Of a DNA stretch of 38,376 nt, positions 36,769-38,376 are shown in pieces (the first letter of the stretch is position 1; each line of letters opens with the position of its first letter). The notes under the pieces are model-generated. The model did no database searches and had not been told where the DNA came from. It worked only from the letters and a program-made list of their open reading frames with translations. This DNA is from Candidatus Uhrbacteria bacterium (GTDB taxonomy: Bacteria; Patescibacteriota; Patescibacteriia; UBA9934): NCBI GenBank assembly GCA_943354605.1, contig CALRCK010000003.1, positions 149,609-187,984 on the forward strand, read 5' to 3'. The position numbers and the translations under genes were made by a program.

Positions 36769-37661
36769 ACCATCGCGGTTTTGAGCTTGGCTAAATTCTT
36801 CTCCATGATACCAGGGTATTCCAAGCGTTCCGATTCTTCCGACGCTAAACTCTCGATTGCGTCGAGCACATCGCTCTTTGCGTCAGTCTCACTCGCAAGC
36901 GTTTTCGACAACGCATCGCTCGTGAACTCCTCGAAAAAGACGGTGGTGATGTGATGCGAACGAATGAGATCGGTCAACTCAACAAGCTTGGCCGACGAAG
37001 GCTCGTTCTCTGGCGAGAATCCCGCAATCCCGTACACGGTGAATCCATAACGCTTCGCAAGGAAGCCGAATGCGTCGTGTGAAGAAACAACCTCAGGAAC
37101 TGAACACGAGGCGAGACCCGCGCGATACTCGTCATCGATCCCCTGCAAAACCGCAACCTTCTTTGAGACATTGTCACGAATCACATCGGCATTTTTCGGA
37201 TCGATGAGCTCGAGTTGCCCGCCAATACTTTCCACGATTCGCTGCATCAAAACCGGATCGAGCCACACATGAGGATCGGTTTCTGGATATTGGAGCATCG
37301 TCAAAACTGAAATCGTTGGCCCACTGCGATGATCGTTGATGATGTCGTCTGCCCACGCGTCCACTCCGCCGTTGTTGATAAGAAGCTCGGCATCTTGAAT
37401 CTTTTTCACGTCGTCAATCGTCGGCGAGAAATCGTGCGGCTCAAGGCCGGGACCGACGATGGTAGAGATGGTTGCCGCAGGATCAAGATCACTTGCCATC
37501 CAGGCTAATGGATAGATAGTCGCAACAATCGAAACCTTCCCGTCGTCCTTGGTGTAATCGGGAATCTGATTCTCTGGGAAAAAAGAGATGTACGCGAAGG
37601 CCCCGATCCAGACCGCGATGAATGCAAGGGAAAACCCTAGAGCGATGCGCAGTTTTTGCAT
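36756..37661 (-). CDS. znuA: zinc/metal ABC transporter substrate-binding protein
   Basis: VSIVATIYPLAWMASDL, LEPHDFSPTIDDVKKIQDAELLINNG, DPHVWLDP, VSSHDAFGFLAKRYG. Confidence 0.93.
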   Translation of the reverse strand: MQKLRIALGFSLAFIAVWIGAFAYISFFPENQIPDYTKDDGKVSIVATIYPLAWMASDLDPAATISTIVGPGLEPHDFSPTIDDVKKIQDAELLINNGGVDAWADDIINDHRSGPTISVLTMLQYPETDPHVWLDPVLMQRIVESIGGQLELIDPKNADVIRDNVSKKVAVLQGIDDEYRAGLASCSVPEVVSSHDAFGFLAKRYGFTVYGIAGFSPENEPSSAKLVELTDLIRSHHITTVFFEEFTSDALSKTLASETDAKSDVLDAIESLASEESERLEYPGIMEKNLAKLKTAMVCQE

Positions 37662-38080
37662 AGGCCGAAGAATTCTAAAGAATGACGGAGAATCGTGAAC
37701 TTGGATTTCTTATCAACCTGGTCTTCGAGCGTATCAAACGGATCCGCGACGTCGATGTCGGCGACAGCATCGCATTTGATGCAGACGATGTGGTGATGGT
37801 GATCTTGTTCGACGAATTCGTAGCGCTGCACGTGATCATGGAAAAAGATGGGAACGATGACGCCGGCTTCGACGAGAACCCCGAGCTCTCGATAGAGTGT
37901 GACTTTGTGGACCTCCGGGATATCGAATTTTTTGAGCCGACTCCGAATTTCATCCACGGAAAACGGCTTCATATTCTTCGCGAAGATCTCGAGAAGCGCT
38001 CTCCGAAGCTTCGTCATGCGAAAACCTTCAGCAGCAAGATTGTAGCGAAGCTCTGCGGTTCTGGGTGTTTCCAGTTTCAT
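37637..38080 (-). CDS. Fur-family transcriptional regulator (probably Zur-like)
   Basis: VHKVTLYRELGVLVEAGVI, DHHHHIVCIKCDAVADI, two CxxC pairs; first gene of the Zn locus. Confidence 0.92.
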   Translation of the reverse strand: MKLETPRTAELRYNLAAEGFRMTKLRRALLEIFAKNMKPFSVDEIRSRLKKFDIPEVHKVTLYRELGVLVEAGVIVPIFFHDHVQRYEFVEQDHHHHIVCIKCDAVADIDVADPFDTLEDQVDKKSKFTILRHSLEFFGLCKNCASL

Positions 38081-38094
38081 ACGTCATCGACCAT

Positions 38095-38113
38095 AACGCA
38101 ACTCAGTTGCGTT
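38095..38113. promoter_or_regulatory. candidate Fur/Zur operator
   Basis: Perfect 19-bp palindrome aacgcaactcagttgcgtt, about 15 bp upstream of the Fur-family start codon. Confidence 0.65.
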
Positions 38114-38204
38114 TGCAAGACCCCCTGTTTGTAAACGCATACCCCAAGCCCGCAAGCCCCCTCCCCTTACATCCATCTAAGGTCACCTCACGGTCACGCC
38201 CCCT

Positions 38205-38232
38205 CCTTACTCCCCCATAAATGGGGGAGCGA
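38205..38232. repeat. palindromic cccccataaatggggg repeat
   Basis: tccttactcccccataaatgggggagc; same family as 3736, 9841, 21685 and 22680. Confidence 0.75.
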
Positions 38233-38238
38233 TGTCTT

Positions 38239-38376
38239 TTATCCCTTCGCAATGCTTATTCGTACAATTTCCTCAACACCCGCATCCCGCAATATTTCTT
38301 CGGCAGCACTCATCGTCGCGCCGGTCGTCTCAACATCATCAAAGATCATTATGCTCTTTGGAATCTCGATTCCCGA
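38239..38376 (-). CDS. ComF-like phosphoribosyltransferase, C-terminal part (partial)
   Basis: SGIEIPKSIMIFDDVETTGATMSAAEEILRDAGVEEIVRISIAKG*; PRPP-binding motif DDVxTTGAT. Confidence 0.85.
   Translation of the reverse strand, partial: SGIEIPKSIMIFDDVETTGATMSAAEEILRDAGVEEIVRISIAKG

Noticed and set aside
1-38376. CRISPR array or cas genes
   Set aside because: No regularly spaced direct repeats and no Cas-like proteins; the repeats are isolated palindromes.
1-38376. rRNA genes
   Set aside because: No recognisable 16S, 23S or 5S conserved segments seen.

Overview
This window looks like a chromosomal segment of a Patescibacteria/CPR-like bacterium (inferred from gene types and repeat style). 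Housekeeping genes: dnaE 5' end, pheT, pheS, an M50 protease, murD with a MurL-like gene, a phosphohexomutase, lemA, htpX, a Clp AAA+ ATPase, radA, recG, a Zn-uptake locus (Fur-ZnuA-ZnuC-YibE/F-ZnuB) and the 3' end of a ComF-like gene. A 7.07 kb AT-richer insertion (25709..32777) sits at the 3' end of a tRNA-Ser(GCT). It carries a large serine recombinase and a DUF1295/DUF2177/SOUL/TspO cargo. It is bounded by a 6-bp direct core (TGGCGG) and contains an inverted internal junction built from a 202-bp and a 120-bp inverted repeat, identical by eye. Removing the insertion rebuilds tRNA-Ser followed directly by a rho-independent terminator. Other main findings: two homologous ~125-nt hairpin elements directly 5' of both tRNA genes, with compensatory changes; palindromic repeats inserted in frame inside MurD, RadA, an AspA/AstE-family protein and the MurL-like protein; a VirB2-like/VanY fusion; and a probable MurD-MurL route to D-Glu peptidoglycan. 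All calls come from reading the sequence; no database search was run.
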